DNA of 57,821 nucleotides from Bacteroidota bacterium (GTDB taxonomy: Bacteria > Bacteroidota > Bacteroidia > Bacteroidales > VadinHA17): positions 1 to 57,821 of the forward strand of contig JANXXP010000187.1 of the NCBI GenBank assembly GCA_025350595.1. Reading direction: 5' to 3'. Position numbers and translations under genes: made by a program. The notes below the pieces were generated by a model. The model saw only the letters and a list, made by a program, of their open reading frames with translations, made no database searches and was not told the origin of the DNA. Of the stretch, positions 34,689-44,283 are shown in pieces; position 1 is the stretch's first letter; each line of letters begins with the position of its first letter.

Positions 34689-36077
34689 ATGAAAAACTTT
34701 AATAAAGTATCAAAGGGATGGTGGAAAGAAAGTGCCATTGGGATTCCTAATCTCATAACTGAAACACCCGGTCCGAAATCTAAGATCATGCACGCAAATA
34801 CTGCAAAGTATATGAAAGGGCTGAGTTCACAGGTAAAATTATTTCCTGTCTGTTTCGAAGAAGGTTATGGCATAACCTTAACAGATGTTGATGGAAATAA
34901 ATACCTCGATTTTTCATCAGGGATTTACGTCACTTCCCTGGGTCATTGCCATCCAAAAATATCAGAAGCGATATCTTATTGGGCAAAAAAACTGATGAAT
35001 GCGCATGACTTTACTACGCCGGTAAAGGAAAAACTGATGGAGAAAATGGCCGGCATTCTCCCTGGCAGATTGAATGCAATTCAATTATATTCCGACGGCA
35101 CAGCATCGGTAGAGGCAGCTATCCGTGCTGCACGTGCCATAACCAATAAGCATGAATTTATTTCAGCCTATCGTGATTTTCATGGAAAGACATTGGGTGC
35201 AGTAAGCTGTGCTCAAATGTACAGGGGCGAGACTTACAGCTATGGACCAACACGTGCAGCGGGCTTTTACATGGTTCCCCGCCCTGATCCCTATCGTCCC
35301 CTCTGGACAAAGAATGATGGCTCAATAGATACGGACGCGTATATCAGATTTTATGAAGATTTTATTAAAGAAGGAACTGTAGGCAATGTAGCTGCATTTG
35401 TTCTGGAGCCTGCACAGGGTTGGGCGGGAAGCATATTCCCTCCTGATGATTTTTTCCCAAAGCTTAAGACGTTGTGTGATAAATATAAGATACTTATTTA
35501 TGATGATGAAGTGCTAGCAGGTATGGGCCGAACAGGTGAATGGCTTACTCTTAATCACTGGGGTGTTATTCCTGATATTGTAACATTTGGGAAATCGTTT
35601 GGCAACGGATTTCCTGTTACAGCAATGGTTGTAAGCGAAGAAAACGGAGGCGCCCTTGAAAAAATTTCTGCATCATCCAGTTATGGAGGAAATCCGATGG
35701 CCTGCGCTGCTGCACTGGCATCCATTGAAGTAATTGAAGAGGAGGATATTCTGCAAAACGTTCGCAATGTCGGAGGTTTTTTCATGAAACGCATGGAAAA
35801 AATGAAAGAGCAACATCCAATTATAGGTGATGTCAAAGGTAAAGGTTTCCTGTTGGGTATTGAACTTGTAAAAGATAAAAAAACAAAAGAACCCTTTGAT
35901 GAAGCCGGGAAACTTGTTTATCAAAAAGCTTTCAGAAAAGGATTGGCCTGGATTCCCGCCGGTCATATTCTCCGTATGTCTCCTCCGCTGATTATGGATG
36001 AAAAATATGCCTCTCAGGGAATGGATATTATTGAAGAAGCAATTACAGAAGTGGAAAAAGAATTTGGATACAAATAG
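34689..36077 (+). CDS. Class III PLP-dependent aminotransferase
   Basis: A 462-residue cytoplasmic enzyme like 4-aminobutyrate/ornithine-type aminotransferases. Motifs in order: D-V-D-G-N-K-Y-L-D-F-S-S-G near residue 71; Y-S-D-G-T-A-S-V-E-A-A for the PLP phosphate; D-F-H-G-K-T; A-F-V-L-E-P-A-Q-G; Y-D-D-E-V-L-A-G-M-G-R-T-G with the pyridine-contacting Asp; and F-G-K-S-F-G-N-G with PLP Lys302. Everything needed is present. It is 3 bp upstream of a Gfo/Idh/MocA gene, suggesting an oxidation-then-transamination pair on a sugar or polyol carbonyl. That pairing is inference. It may do the job of the broken aminotransferase at 23560, although that one belongs to a different subgroup. Confidence 0.92.
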   Translation: MKNFNKVSKGWWKESAIGIPNLITETPGPKSKIMHANTAKYMKGLSSQVKLFPVCFEEGYGITLTDVDGNKYLDFSSGIYVTSLGHCHPKISEAISYWAKKLMNAHDFTTPVKEKLMEKMAGILPGRLNAIQLYSDGTASVEAAIRAARAITNKHEFISAYRDFHGKTLGAVSCAQMYRGETYSYGPTRAAGFYMVPRPDPYRPLWTKNDGSIDTDAYIRFYEDFIKEGTVGNVAAFVLEPAQGWAGSIFPPDDFFPKLKTLCDKYKILIYDDEVLAGMGRTGEWLTLNHWGVIPDIVTFGKSFGNGFPVTAMVVSEENGGALEKISASSSYGGNPMACAAALASIEVIEEEDILQNVRNVGGFFMKRMEKMKEQHPIIGDVKGKGFLLGIELVKDKKTKEPFDEAGKLVYQKAFRKGLAWIPAGHILRMSPPLIMDEKYASQGMDIIEEAITEVEKEFGYK

Positions 36078-36080
36078 ATT

Positions 36081-37235
36081 ATGATGCAAAGGAAAGAGAT
36101 CAGAGTAGGTATTATAGGACTCGGACTCATGGGCAGAGAATTTGCAAGTTCTGTATCCCGTTGGTGCAGCTTACTTTCAGAGTCTCCAAGACCTGTTATA
36201 ACCGGTATTTGTGATAAAAACAAAGATATCTGGAAATGGTATACCGACAATTTCCGTGACATTCGCCTGGAAACTGATAATTACCTGGAGTTACTGGATT
36301 CAAAAGAGATTGATGCAATCTATTGTGCGGTTCCCCATAACTTGCATGAACAGTTTTATATTGACATCATAAACGCCGGTAAACACCTGTTGGGAGAAAA
36401 ACCTTTTGGCATTGATAAGGAGGCAAATAAGAATATCCTGAAAGCGGTAGATGCAAATCCGGAAGTTATAGTGCGTTGCAGTTCAGAATTTCCATATTTC
36501 CCTGCATGCCAGCAACTGATCAAATGGTTACGGGCAGGCAAATATGGAAGGATTATTGAGGTAAAAACCGGCTTTCACCATTCAAGCGATCTGGATCTTT
36601 CGAAGCCGATCAACTGGAAAAGAATGATTAAAATAAATGGTGAATATGGTTGCATGGGTGATCTGGGAATGCATACGTTGCACATTCCTTTTCGCATGGG
36701 ATGGAAGCCAACCAGTGTATATGCTGACCTTCAGAAAATTGTAAAAACACGTCCGGATGGAAAAGGAGGAATAGTCCCGTGTGAGACCTGGGATAATGCT
36801 GTCCTTACCTGTAAAAGTATTGATCCTGAGACCGGACAGGATTTTTCAATGGTGGTAGAAACGAAAAGGATGGCCCCGGGTGCGACTAATAACTGGTTCA
36901 TTGAAGTGTTTGGCACAAAAGGCTCAGCCCGGTTTTCGACACACAATCCCAGAGCTTTCGAATTCCTGGTTTCAGATGGGAAAGAACAGGGTTGGACAAA
37001 AATTGATACCGGATCACAGTCTGCAATACCTACTATAACGGGGGGGATATTCGAATTTGGTTTTTCTGATGCCTTCCAGCAGATGATAGGAGCATTTATG
37101 GATGAATTATCTGAGAATGGATCCAGCCATCCTTTCAAAAATGTCACTCCGGAAGAAACAATGTGGAGTCATAAACTCTTTACCGCTGCTCTGGAATCTC
37201 ATAGTACCGGCGAAAGGATAGCCTTAGCTTTGTAA
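36081..37235 (+). CDS. Gfo/Idh/MocA-family oxidoreductase (cytoplasmic)
   Basis: A 384-residue NAD(P)-dependent oxidoreductase without an export signal, unlike the Tat-type copy at 831. The Rossmann motif is V-G-I-I-G-L-G-L-M-G at residues ~8-17, followed by the catalytic-region G-E-K-P-F-G (Lys107). The second half has G-D-L-G-M-H-T-L-H-I-P-F, with the Asp and His commonly involved in proton transfer. Its start lies 3 bp after the stop of the class III aminotransferase, so the two are coupled. A second ATG directly follows the first; either could start. The likely substrate is a sugar, inositol or their acids (family knowledge), and it cannot be narrowed further. Confidence 0.9.
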   Translation: MMQRKEIRVGIIGLGLMGREFASSVSRWCSLLSESPRPVITGICDKNKDIWKWYTDNFRDIRLETDNYLELLDSKEIDAIYCAVPHNLHEQFYIDIINAGKHLLGEKPFGIDKEANKNILKAVDANPEVIVRCSSEFPYFPACQQLIKWLRAGKYGRIIEVKTGFHHSSDLDLSKPINWKRMIKINGEYGCMGDLGMHTLHIPFRMGWKPTSVYADLQKIVKTRPDGKGGIVPCETWDNAVLTCKSIDPETGQDFSMVVETKRMAPGATNNWFIEVFGTKGSARFSTHNPRAFEFLVSDGKEQGWTKIDTGSQSAIPTITGGIFEFGFSDAFQQMIGAFMDELSENGSSHPFKNVTPEETMWSHKLFTAALESHSTGERIALAL

Positions 37236-37295
37236 TTGTCTTATGAGCTGAAAAAGACTTTGTTTAATCAATTGCAATCTGTTAAAGAAAATAAT

Positions 37296-38879
37296 ATGAA
37301 GCCAATGATAGAATCAACAGTAAATTTCAGGAATTTCAGTGATAGGAATATTCTGAAATCGAGATCACTTATTGCAATTATGTTGTTAATGATGTTCTGT
37401 TTTACAGGATGTTCTGAAGATAAAAAATTGAAGGATGGAGGTTTACGCATTGGCTGGGCAATTGACGATATTACTCCGGATGGTCCTGCATCATTGTTTG
37501 GTCAATATTATGAAAGAATATCAACAAATGTGCAAAGCCCTCTAAAAATTACTGCATGCGCAATGGAATCTACGGATGAGAAGGGTAACAAAGAACAGGC
37601 AATAATGGTATCGGCAGATCTGTTGCTAATTCCAAGAGCATTGCAGGATTCGGTGAAAATCAGAGTAAAGCCCCAAATTCCTGATTTTGACACAAGAAAG
37701 CTCTTTTTGAATGCAACACATACGCATTCAGCACCTAATCCTGGCCTTGACTGGAAAGTTGATGCAAAACCGGATTCCGGCTATACAAAATTTTTGTCAG
37801 ACAAACTATCGGCGGTGGTTGTCTCAGCCTGGAAAAGCAGAAAGCCGGCCGGAATAAGCAGGAGTTTAGGATATGCAGTTGTTGGTCATAACAGACGTGT
37901 GAAGTATGCGGATGGTACTGCAGAAATGTATGGTGAGACTGACAGATCCGATTTTGTCGGAATGGAAGGGGCCAGTGATCCCGGGGTTGACATGCTATTC
38001 TGCTGGGATTTAAAAAAGAAATTGACCGGGATCATTATTAATGTTTCCTGCCCGGCGCAAGTTACCGAAGCAAAATACTATGTTTCAGCAGATTACTGGA
38101 GCGAGGTCAGAAAGGATCTTATTTCAAAGTACTCTAAGGACCTTTATGTTTTGTCTCAGGTCGGTGCTGCAGGTGATTTATCTCCCCGCGATCTGCCTCG
38201 GGGTTATAAAGCTGGTGAGACCAATATGTGGGATATTCCTGGAATAGTAGAGATTGGAAGGAGGCTGACCCAGCTGATTGATGCAGCTTATCCTGAGGCA
38301 ATGAATAACATTCAAACCGCCCTCGCATTTAAGCATACAGTCCTGAATATTGACCTTCCTGTAAGAAAAGTGACAGAGGATGAGTACAAAAAAGCTTTAA
38401 AAATAGTTAATGAAATACGTTCCAGGGAACCTAAAGATTCAAATTCTCCAAATACAGCATGGAATCGATTCCTGAAGGAATTGCACGATAATGAAAAGAT
38501 AAAGGGATATGGCCCCTGGGATAATAAAGAGTCTGATTATGGCCGTCTGAAAATAAATGAGAGGGTTTTAAATATTTATGCAAATCAGGATTTACACCCT
38601 CTATATAATTTGGAGCTACATGTAATTCGTCTTGGGGATGTGGCAATAGCTTCCAATCCTTTTGAACTATATGTGGATTATGGATTTGCGATAAAAGGGA
38701 GAAGCAAAGCCAAGCAAACCTTTGTGGTTCAGTTAAGCGGAGATTACGGGGATTACCTGCCTACAGCAAGAGCTATTCCGGGAGGCCAGTACAGTGCTTT
38801 AGTTTCTGTTATTGGCCCAATAGGGGGTCAAATGCTGGTCGACACGACAGTGAGTCTGATCAATCGAATGTGGAAGTAA
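37296..38879 (+). CDS. Neutral/alkaline ceramidase-like lipoprotein 2
   Basis: A 527-residue member of the ceramidase-like group. An in-frame TTG at 37236 exists, but the ATG at 37296 gives a normal lipoprotein leader ending in C-F-T-G-C. The catalytic domain begins R-I-G-W-A-I-D-D-I-T-P. The zinc motif is A-T-H-T-H-S-A-P, and the motif around the putative nucleophile reads G-A-A-G-D-L-S-P-R with Ser296. A longer insert near residues 360-430 (G-P-W-D-N-K-E-S-D-Y) distinguishes it from copies 1 and 4. It is more like the copy at 52528 (shared F-G-Q-Y-x-E-R-I-S). It follows the Gfo/Idh gene and precedes the interrupted GH20-like gene by 11 bp. The natural substrate is unknown. Confidence 0.8.
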   Translation: MKPMIESTVNFRNFSDRNILKSRSLIAIMLLMMFCFTGCSEDKKLKDGGLRIGWAIDDITPDGPASLFGQYYERISTNVQSPLKITACAMESTDEKGNKEQAIMVSADLLLIPRALQDSVKIRVKPQIPDFDTRKLFLNATHTHSAPNPGLDWKVDAKPDSGYTKFLSDKLSAVVVSAWKSRKPAGISRSLGYAVVGHNRRVKYADGTAEMYGETDRSDFVGMEGASDPGVDMLFCWDLKKKLTGIIINVSCPAQVTEAKYYVSADYWSEVRKDLISKYSKDLYVLSQVGAAGDLSPRDLPRGYKAGETNMWDIPGIVEIGRRLTQLIDAAYPEAMNNIQTALAFKHTVLNIDLPVRKVTEDEYKKALKIVNEIRSREPKDSNSPNTAWNRFLKELHDNEKIKGYGPWDNKESDYGRLKINERVLNIYANQDLHPLYNLELHVIRLGDVAIASNPFELYVDYGFAIKGRSKAKQTFVVQLSGDYGDYLPTARAIPGGQYSALVSVIGPIGGQMLVDTTVSLINRMWK

Positions 38880-38890
38880 TATAATTGTTA

Positions 38891-40615
38891 ATGAAGGGCA
38901 ATCATTTTGTCATTTTGTTCAGCTTATTATTGGGATGCCTGGGCTGTACCCCGGCAGGCACATACAGATACGTTCAGGTATCTCCTCCTGGTCAGGCAAG
39001 TTTAATAATGAAGCATACAGCTTCAATTTTTGCTACCCGGATAGCTGAGCATAGCGGAGCCAGGGTAGTTGATGGAAATTCTAGGGCCCTAAAAGTTGTT
39101 CTAAGAATAGATCAGAATATCGGTAAGGAGGGATTCAGAATAGAGGATGGGGATGGAGGAGTAAAAATTACAGGCAATGATGAACGGGGGCTGCTCTATG
39201 GTGTGGGTAAATTCTTACGTACATCCAGCTACAACAAGTATGGTATAGAACCGGGGAAGTGGAGAGGTGTCTCTGTCCCCGAAAAACCTATACGGGGAAT
39301 CTATTTCGCTACCCACTTCTACAATTATTACCAGACTGCACCCATAAAGGAAATTGAAAGCTACATAGAAGACCTTGCCCTCTGGGGTACCAACAATATC
39401 ATGATGTGGTTCGACATGCATCATTTCAAGGATGAGAATGACCCTGAAGGGATGGTGTTTCTGAATCGTCTCAGGCAAATTGCCAATGCTGCCCGCGAAG
39501 TGGGTATGGGTGTATCATTTACTATGACTGCCAATGAGGGGTATGGGGAGAGTCCTGAGGAACTACGTGTTAAACTTGGTGGATCCAGGGGAGGAGTTTA
39601 TTTTACTGATATATGTCCGAGCGTCACGGGGGGTCAAGAGTACATTGTAAAAATCCGGACCAACTTTTTTAACCGCATAAAAGACCTTCAACCGGAATTT
39701 GTTTGCATATGGCCTTACGATCAGGGTGGTTGTGGTTGTAAAGAGTGTATGCCTTGGGGTTCCAATGGTTTTATCAAAATATCAAAAATACTCTCAAAGC
39801 TGACAAGACGAATGCTACCAGGCTCAAAAATCATTCTTTCCACCGGGGATTTCGATGCCATCGAGCGGAAGTCCCTTAACGAAGTGCTGGCAAAGGACAA
39901 AAGCTGGATCGACGTAATACTTTAAGAGCATGCGGATGAGAGCTACAATGCAGGTTACGAATCCGCACCCGGTAATCTTCCTGTGGTGCGATTTCCCGAA
40001 ATAAGCATGTACAACACCTTCCCCTGGGGAGGCTTTGGGGCCACTCCAGTTCCAATGCAAATCAAAAAATCCTTTGATAATAAATTTGGTAAGTATGTAG
40101 TAGGTGGATTCCCATACTCGGAGGGCATATTTGAGGACATCAACAAGGTGGTTTGCGGTCAGTTGTTTTGGGATTCCAGCCAGCCTCTTGACAATATTCT
40201 AAAGGAATATGCCAGCTACGAGTTTGCCTCAGAATTTGCCGACAGCCTTGTGAGTGTGATACATATACTCGAGCAAAACCACCATTGGCGTTGGTGGCCG
40301 GAGATGCTAAATGATGTAAAGCTCACTTTAGACTGGTTCCCCTGTAAAGGTGCTAAATTACAGGAAGATCCGGGAGCAGAGCATGGTTACACTATCATGC
40401 AGAGTGTTGATAGAAAACTTCCAGACCGGGTAAAATCCTCATGGCGCTGGCGTACCCTTTATATCCGAACCATGTTGGATGCTGAGCTCAAGGCTAACGG
40501 CGGATCTCCTAATGAAAATTGCAATGAGGGATTCAGAGAGTTGGCAAAAATATATCACACTTCAGCTAAATCTGACCCTTGTTTAAGACCGCCTGTTAAA
40601 GGGGCGGGGTATTGA
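38891..40615 (+). pseudogene. GH20-domain/DUF4838-like glycoside hydrolase lipoprotein, interrupted by TAA
   Basis: The full frame would give 574 residues. A lipoprotein leader ends L-L-G-C-L-G-C. A short alpha/beta domain like the N-terminal domain of GH20/GH67 enzymes (V-K-I-T-G-N-D-E-R-G-L-L-Y-G-V-G-K) follows, then a TIM-barrel-like part (W-G-T-N-N-I-M-M-W-F; M-T-A-N-E-G-Y-G; W-P-Y-D-Q-G-G-C-G-C-K-E-C). The Cys-rich segment recalls DUF4838 and alpha-glucuronidase-like proteins. A TAA at 39923-39925 (codon 345) breaks the frame, which then continues in the same phase (E-H-A-D-E-S-Y-N) to the stop at 40615. One substitution explains it. Flanking genes on both sides are intact, so this is an isolated lesion or a sequence error. 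Confidence 0.72.
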
Positions 40616-40674
40616 TTTTTAATATAAGTATCTTAATGATAAATGAATTGATGAATTTTTAAAAAATATTAATT

Positions 40675-42660
40675 ATGAAAAAAGCTAAAAATGAGATCCG
40701 TTTCCTTACCCTTCTTCGGATTGGTTTCATAGTAATAATTGTTTGGTGCTCTGGAAATCGCTTAATCCTTGCACAGGATATCAGTTCCAGCTGTACTGTA
40801 GACGTCTCACGACCCGGTGCTGCAGTTGCTCCTGTATGCAGAGGACAGCAGCTTGAAGAATTCAACTACCAGTTCCAGGGTGGATTATATGCCCAGCTTA
40901 TAAACAATCCTTCATTTGAGGAGCTTAATGACCCAATTTTGAATTGGACATTAGTCAAATCAGTATCATCCGGAGGGAAACTGGCAAGTCAGACTTCAAG
41001 TGAGACCAGCATGCTGAACAGGAATCAGGAGCATTGCATTAAACTTGAAGTCACTTCTGTGGCATCAGGACCCGTGGGCCTGGCAAACGGGGGATACTGG
41101 GGAATCAAATTAGAAAACCATACTAAATATAGAATTTCTTTCTGGGCCAAAAAAGGTCAGAATTTCAATGGAATATTAAGAGCAAAACTAGAAAGTACTA
41201 ACGGAAAGATTTATGCACAATCAAAAGATTTTAATCCCACCACAAACTGGCAGCATTTTACCTGCGATCTGACTGCAAGCGGTATATCAGATGTCAGCGG
41301 ATCCAACCGGTTTGTGATATATGCTTCCACCACCGGTGATCTCTATTTTGATGTTGTAACGATAATGCCACCAACCTGGAAGAACAGGCCCAATGGCCTG
41401 CGACCCGATCTGGCGGAAAAACTGGATGCTCTAAAAATGAAATTTATACAATTCCCGGGTGGTTGCACTGCTGAGTCATACAAGATGAGTGAGTGCTGGA
41501 ACTGGAAGAATTCAATCGGTCCCCTGGAACAAAGACCCGGCTCCACGAGAAACCGCTGGTTATATAAGAACGACCTCTATTTTGGTCTGGATGAGTATTT
41601 GCAACTATGTGAAGATTTAGGAGCTGAACCGCTATATGTCACTTCGTCAGGGATAAGTGAAGGATCAGGGGACAAACAGTGGTATGGCATTTGTCCACTC
41701 GATAAAATGCAGCCAATTATTGGAGACATTTTGGATATGATACAGTACTGCAACGGATCTGCAAAAACTAAATGGGGTGCTAAACGGGCTGAAAATGGTC
41801 ATCCGGAGCCATATAATCTCAAATACATCGAAATAGGTAATGAAAATGGGTGGGAAACAATAAAAGAATATATCCCACGCTTTTCCATGATCCGCGATTC
41901 TGTTCTGGCCCACTACCCTGGTATGAAAATAATGTTTAACAGCACAAATCTACCTTCGGTCGATTTTTGGAATTCCGTTGATTTTGCTGATGATCATTAT
42001 TATCAGAAAGATCTCTCAGTCTTGTACCACAAATATGATACAATCAACCCACCCGACAATAAGAAAATATGTATTGCCGAGTATGCGTCCTCTGTTAAAG
42101 GAAACAGAGGAGATGTAACTGGTAATTTTGGAGATGCTCTTGGAGACGCAGTTTTCATGCTGGGATGTGAAAAAAATTCCTGGAAAATGTGGTGGACGGG
42201 ATATGGTAATTATGCAGGCTTAGTTGGTCATGGTAATTTCGGGCCATGTATTGTATGGAATGATGCAGTATCCTGCTTTGCAACACCTTCATATTATATG
42301 CAAAAGATGTTATTCACAGATAATCATGGAACCCGTGTTTTGCCGTTTACTCAAAACACTGTGAATTGTTACTGGTCTTCATCTCTTGATACTGAATCCG
42401 GTAAGAATGATATACTCTTAAAAGTAGTGAACAATAAAGGAACAGCGGAATCTGTGAATATAACTCTCAATGGGTCAATTAATGTTAATCCCGACGGTCA
42501 TTCCACTACTTTAACGGGTGTCCCGGATGCTGAAAACTCACTTGTAAATCCGACCAATATAATCCCGTCAGCAGGTAAATTTACGGCAGGCAAAAGTTTT
42601 ATTTATAGTTTCCCTTCATATTCGGTTAGTGTCCTGAGGATTGGATTATTAAATAAATAA
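40675..42660 (+). CDS. GH51-type alpha-L-arabinofuranosidase, paralogue F
   Basis: A 661-residue GH51 paralogue with a signal-peptidase-I leader ending near L-I-L-A-Q. It carries the same series of motifs as paralogue C: E-E-F-N-Y-Q-F-Q-G-G-L-Y-A-Q-L, the beta-sandwich domain, F-P-G-G-C-T-A-E-S, W-N-W-K-N-S-I-G-P-L-E-Q-R, acid/base Glu390 (G-N-E-N-G-W-E-T), nucleophile Glu469 (I-A-E-Y-A-S), and a C-terminal beta-domain ending V-S-V-L-R-I. It is complete and probably active. It is separated from the five left-hand copies by the whole GH3 operon and lies between the interrupted GH20-like gene and the Tat-exported isomerase-like gene. Confidence 0.9.
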   Translation: MKKAKNEIRFLTLLRIGFIVIIVWCSGNRLILAQDISSSCTVDVSRPGAAVAPVCRGQQLEEFNYQFQGGLYAQLINNPSFEELNDPILNWTLVKSVSSGGKLASQTSSETSMLNRNQEHCIKLEVTSVASGPVGLANGGYWGIKLENHTKYRISFWAKKGQNFNGILRAKLESTNGKIYAQSKDFNPTTNWQHFTCDLTASGISDVSGSNRFVIYASTTGDLYFDVVTIMPPTWKNRPNGLRPDLAEKLDALKMKFIQFPGGCTAESYKMSECWNWKNSIGPLEQRPGSTRNRWLYKNDLYFGLDEYLQLCEDLGAEPLYVTSSGISEGSGDKQWYGICPLDKMQPIIGDILDMIQYCNGSAKTKWGAKRAENGHPEPYNLKYIEIGNENGWETIKEYIPRFSMIRDSVLAHYPGMKIMFNSTNLPSVDFWNSVDFADDHYYQKDLSVLYHKYDTINPPDNKKICIAEYASSVKGNRGDVTGNFGDALGDAVFMLGCEKNSWKMWWTGYGNYAGLVGHGNFGPCIVWNDAVSCFATPSYYMQKMLFTDNHGTRVLPFTQNTVNCYWSSSLDTESGKNDILLKVVNNKGTAESVNITLNGSINVNPDGHSTTLTGVPDAENSLVNPTNIIPSAGKFTAGKSFIYSFPSYSVSVLRIGLLNK

Positions 42661-42700
42661 GCGGAATATTGTTATAAATAAAAACTAAAATCACTATATC

Positions 42701-44260
42701 ATGAAACGCAGAGATTTCATTGAAAAAACAACATTAGCTGCAAGCGGAATAACGTTGTTACCTTCTTTTGGGCGGGGTATAGGTGCAACGTCACTGATGC
42801 CTTCTTTTGCAAAAAGATTTACTGATGAAGCTGGATTGGGAATAACTTCAGCCCTGGCTACTATTCTCAGGGTGCATGTCATTAATACCGCGATGCTCCA
42901 TAGTGGTGCATGGGAAGGCTCTTGTCGTACCGGGGATTTAAAAGACCTGACTTATGAAGCTGACAAGAAAAATATGGACAGCAGACTTGAAGCAATCAAA
43001 AAAGAACTTGCATCACTGAAGTTAGCGCCTTCCATCGAATTTGTAGAACCAATTTCAATTTATACCTGGGCAGAAAAGGGCAATCCAGATATTAAAATGC
43101 CTCAGGAGCAGCTTGAACTTATAAGCAAGACTGACTCTAACACCGATTTGTATGTTGTTTCAGATCCTTTTGCAGGATGGAAAATTGCAGAGACATATAA
43201 AAAACCTGTTGTTATACTGCAGAGAGCAGGCTGGGGAGTTGATATGATTCCGGCAGTCCGCCGGATGGGACTACCCAGTTTTCATGTAATGGATTATGAT
43301 GAGCTGATCAGCCTGCTGAATGTGTTTTATGCAAGAAAAGCCATTCAGAACACACGTATCTTGACTGTTACAAATTTCCCAAACAGGCTACCATGGGGTC
43401 TGATTAGTAATATGCCTGACGTTGGAGTATTAAAGACCAGGTATGGCGTCGAAAACAATTTCATGAATTATAAGGATTTTTTTGGAGTGATGGATGCTGT
43501 GGGAAAAGACGGAAACGTGTTGCGTAAAGCCGGAGAATTTGCAGATGAGCTGATTAGAAAAGCGGATAGTAACAATATGACACGTGAAGATATTATTAAA
43601 GGACTCATGTTTTATTACGCGACTATTTCTAATATGTCAAAGACAAACAGTAATGCTTTTACCATAGAGTGTTTCGAGCTATGTGCATCTCAGAATCCCT
43701 GGAACAGGAGATTCACTCCATGTTTGACTCATGCATTATTGAAGGATACAGGATTCCCTTCTACCTGTGAGAGTGATTATAATGCACAAATGGCTATGAT
43801 GGTTGGAATGTACATTTCCAGAAAAGCCGTATATATGGGTAACCCGACTATTGATAAAAAAGGCAGCACCCTTAATCTTACTCACGATGTGGCCTCTCTT
43901 AAAATGAATGGTTTCGATCAGCCCGACTCGCTATTTGATATTCAGAGCTTTGCAAAATCCGGATTTGGCCCGACATTGCGGCACGATTTTACAAAAGATA
44001 TAGGTCAAAAAGTGACAGTCTCAATTTTCGATCCATCAGGTTCAAGTATATTAATTTCAAGTGGTGAAATTATCAGTGGAGGCGGAGTAAAGGGATTTGG
44101 CTGCATACAGAATGTGGATATCAAAATTCCGAATGGTTTTGAATTCTGGCGTGTATCACAGAACTTCGGCCAACATATAACTATGGTCTATGGCGATTAT
44201 ACTCAGGAGATAAGAAATCTGGGAGATATTATGAAATTCGAAGTAGTGAATATAACTTGA
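42701..44260 (+). CDS. Tat-exported fucose/arabinose isomerase-like protein
   Basis: A 519-residue protein with a twin-arginine leader (MKRRDFIEKTTLAASGITLL), so it should be folded before export. The rest matches the fold of the L-fucose isomerase group, most clearly in the C-terminal G-Q-H-I-T-M-V-Y-G-D-Y, which parallels G-Q-H-Y-M-I-A-Y-G-N-H of the cytoplasmic protein at 31919. A region near residues 320-390 (T-I-E-C-F-E-L-C, C-E-S-D-Y-N-A-Q) holds the acids that would bind the metal. Sugar isomerases are usually cytoplasmic, so periplasmic location is odd. It could act on free sugar or be a binding protein evolved from an isomerase. It follows GH51-F by 40 bp. Confidence 0.72.
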   Translation: MKRRDFIEKTTLAASGITLLPSFGRGIGATSLMPSFAKRFTDEAGLGITSALATILRVHVINTAMLHSGAWEGSCRTGDLKDLTYEADKKNMDSRLEAIKKELASLKLAPSIEFVEPISIYTWAEKGNPDIKMPQEQLELISKTDSNTDLYVVSDPFAGWKIAETYKKPVVILQRAGWGVDMIPAVRRMGLPSFHVMDYDELISLLNVFYARKAIQNTRILTVTNFPNRLPWGLISNMPDVGVLKTRYGVENNFMNYKDFFGVMDAVGKDGNVLRKAGEFADELIRKADSNNMTREDIIKGLMFYYATISNMSKTNSNAFTIECFELCASQNPWNRRFTPCLTHALLKDTGFPSTCESDYNAQMAMMVGMYISRKAVYMGNPTIDKKGSTLNLTHDVASLKMNGFDQPDSLFDIQSFAKSGFGPTLRHDFTKDIGQKVTVSIFDPSGSSILISSGEIISGGGVKGFGCIQNVDIKIPNGFEFWRVSQNFGQHITMVYGDYTQEIRNLGDIMKFEVVNIT

Positions 44261-44283
44261 TCAATAGAAAAAGAATATTAACT

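Noticed and set aside
24058-39925. Stop-codon recoding as the explanation for the internal TAA, TAG and TGA codons
   Set aside because: All three stop types interrupt genes here, and the same codons end intact genes in the window. Pseudogenisation or sequence error is simpler.
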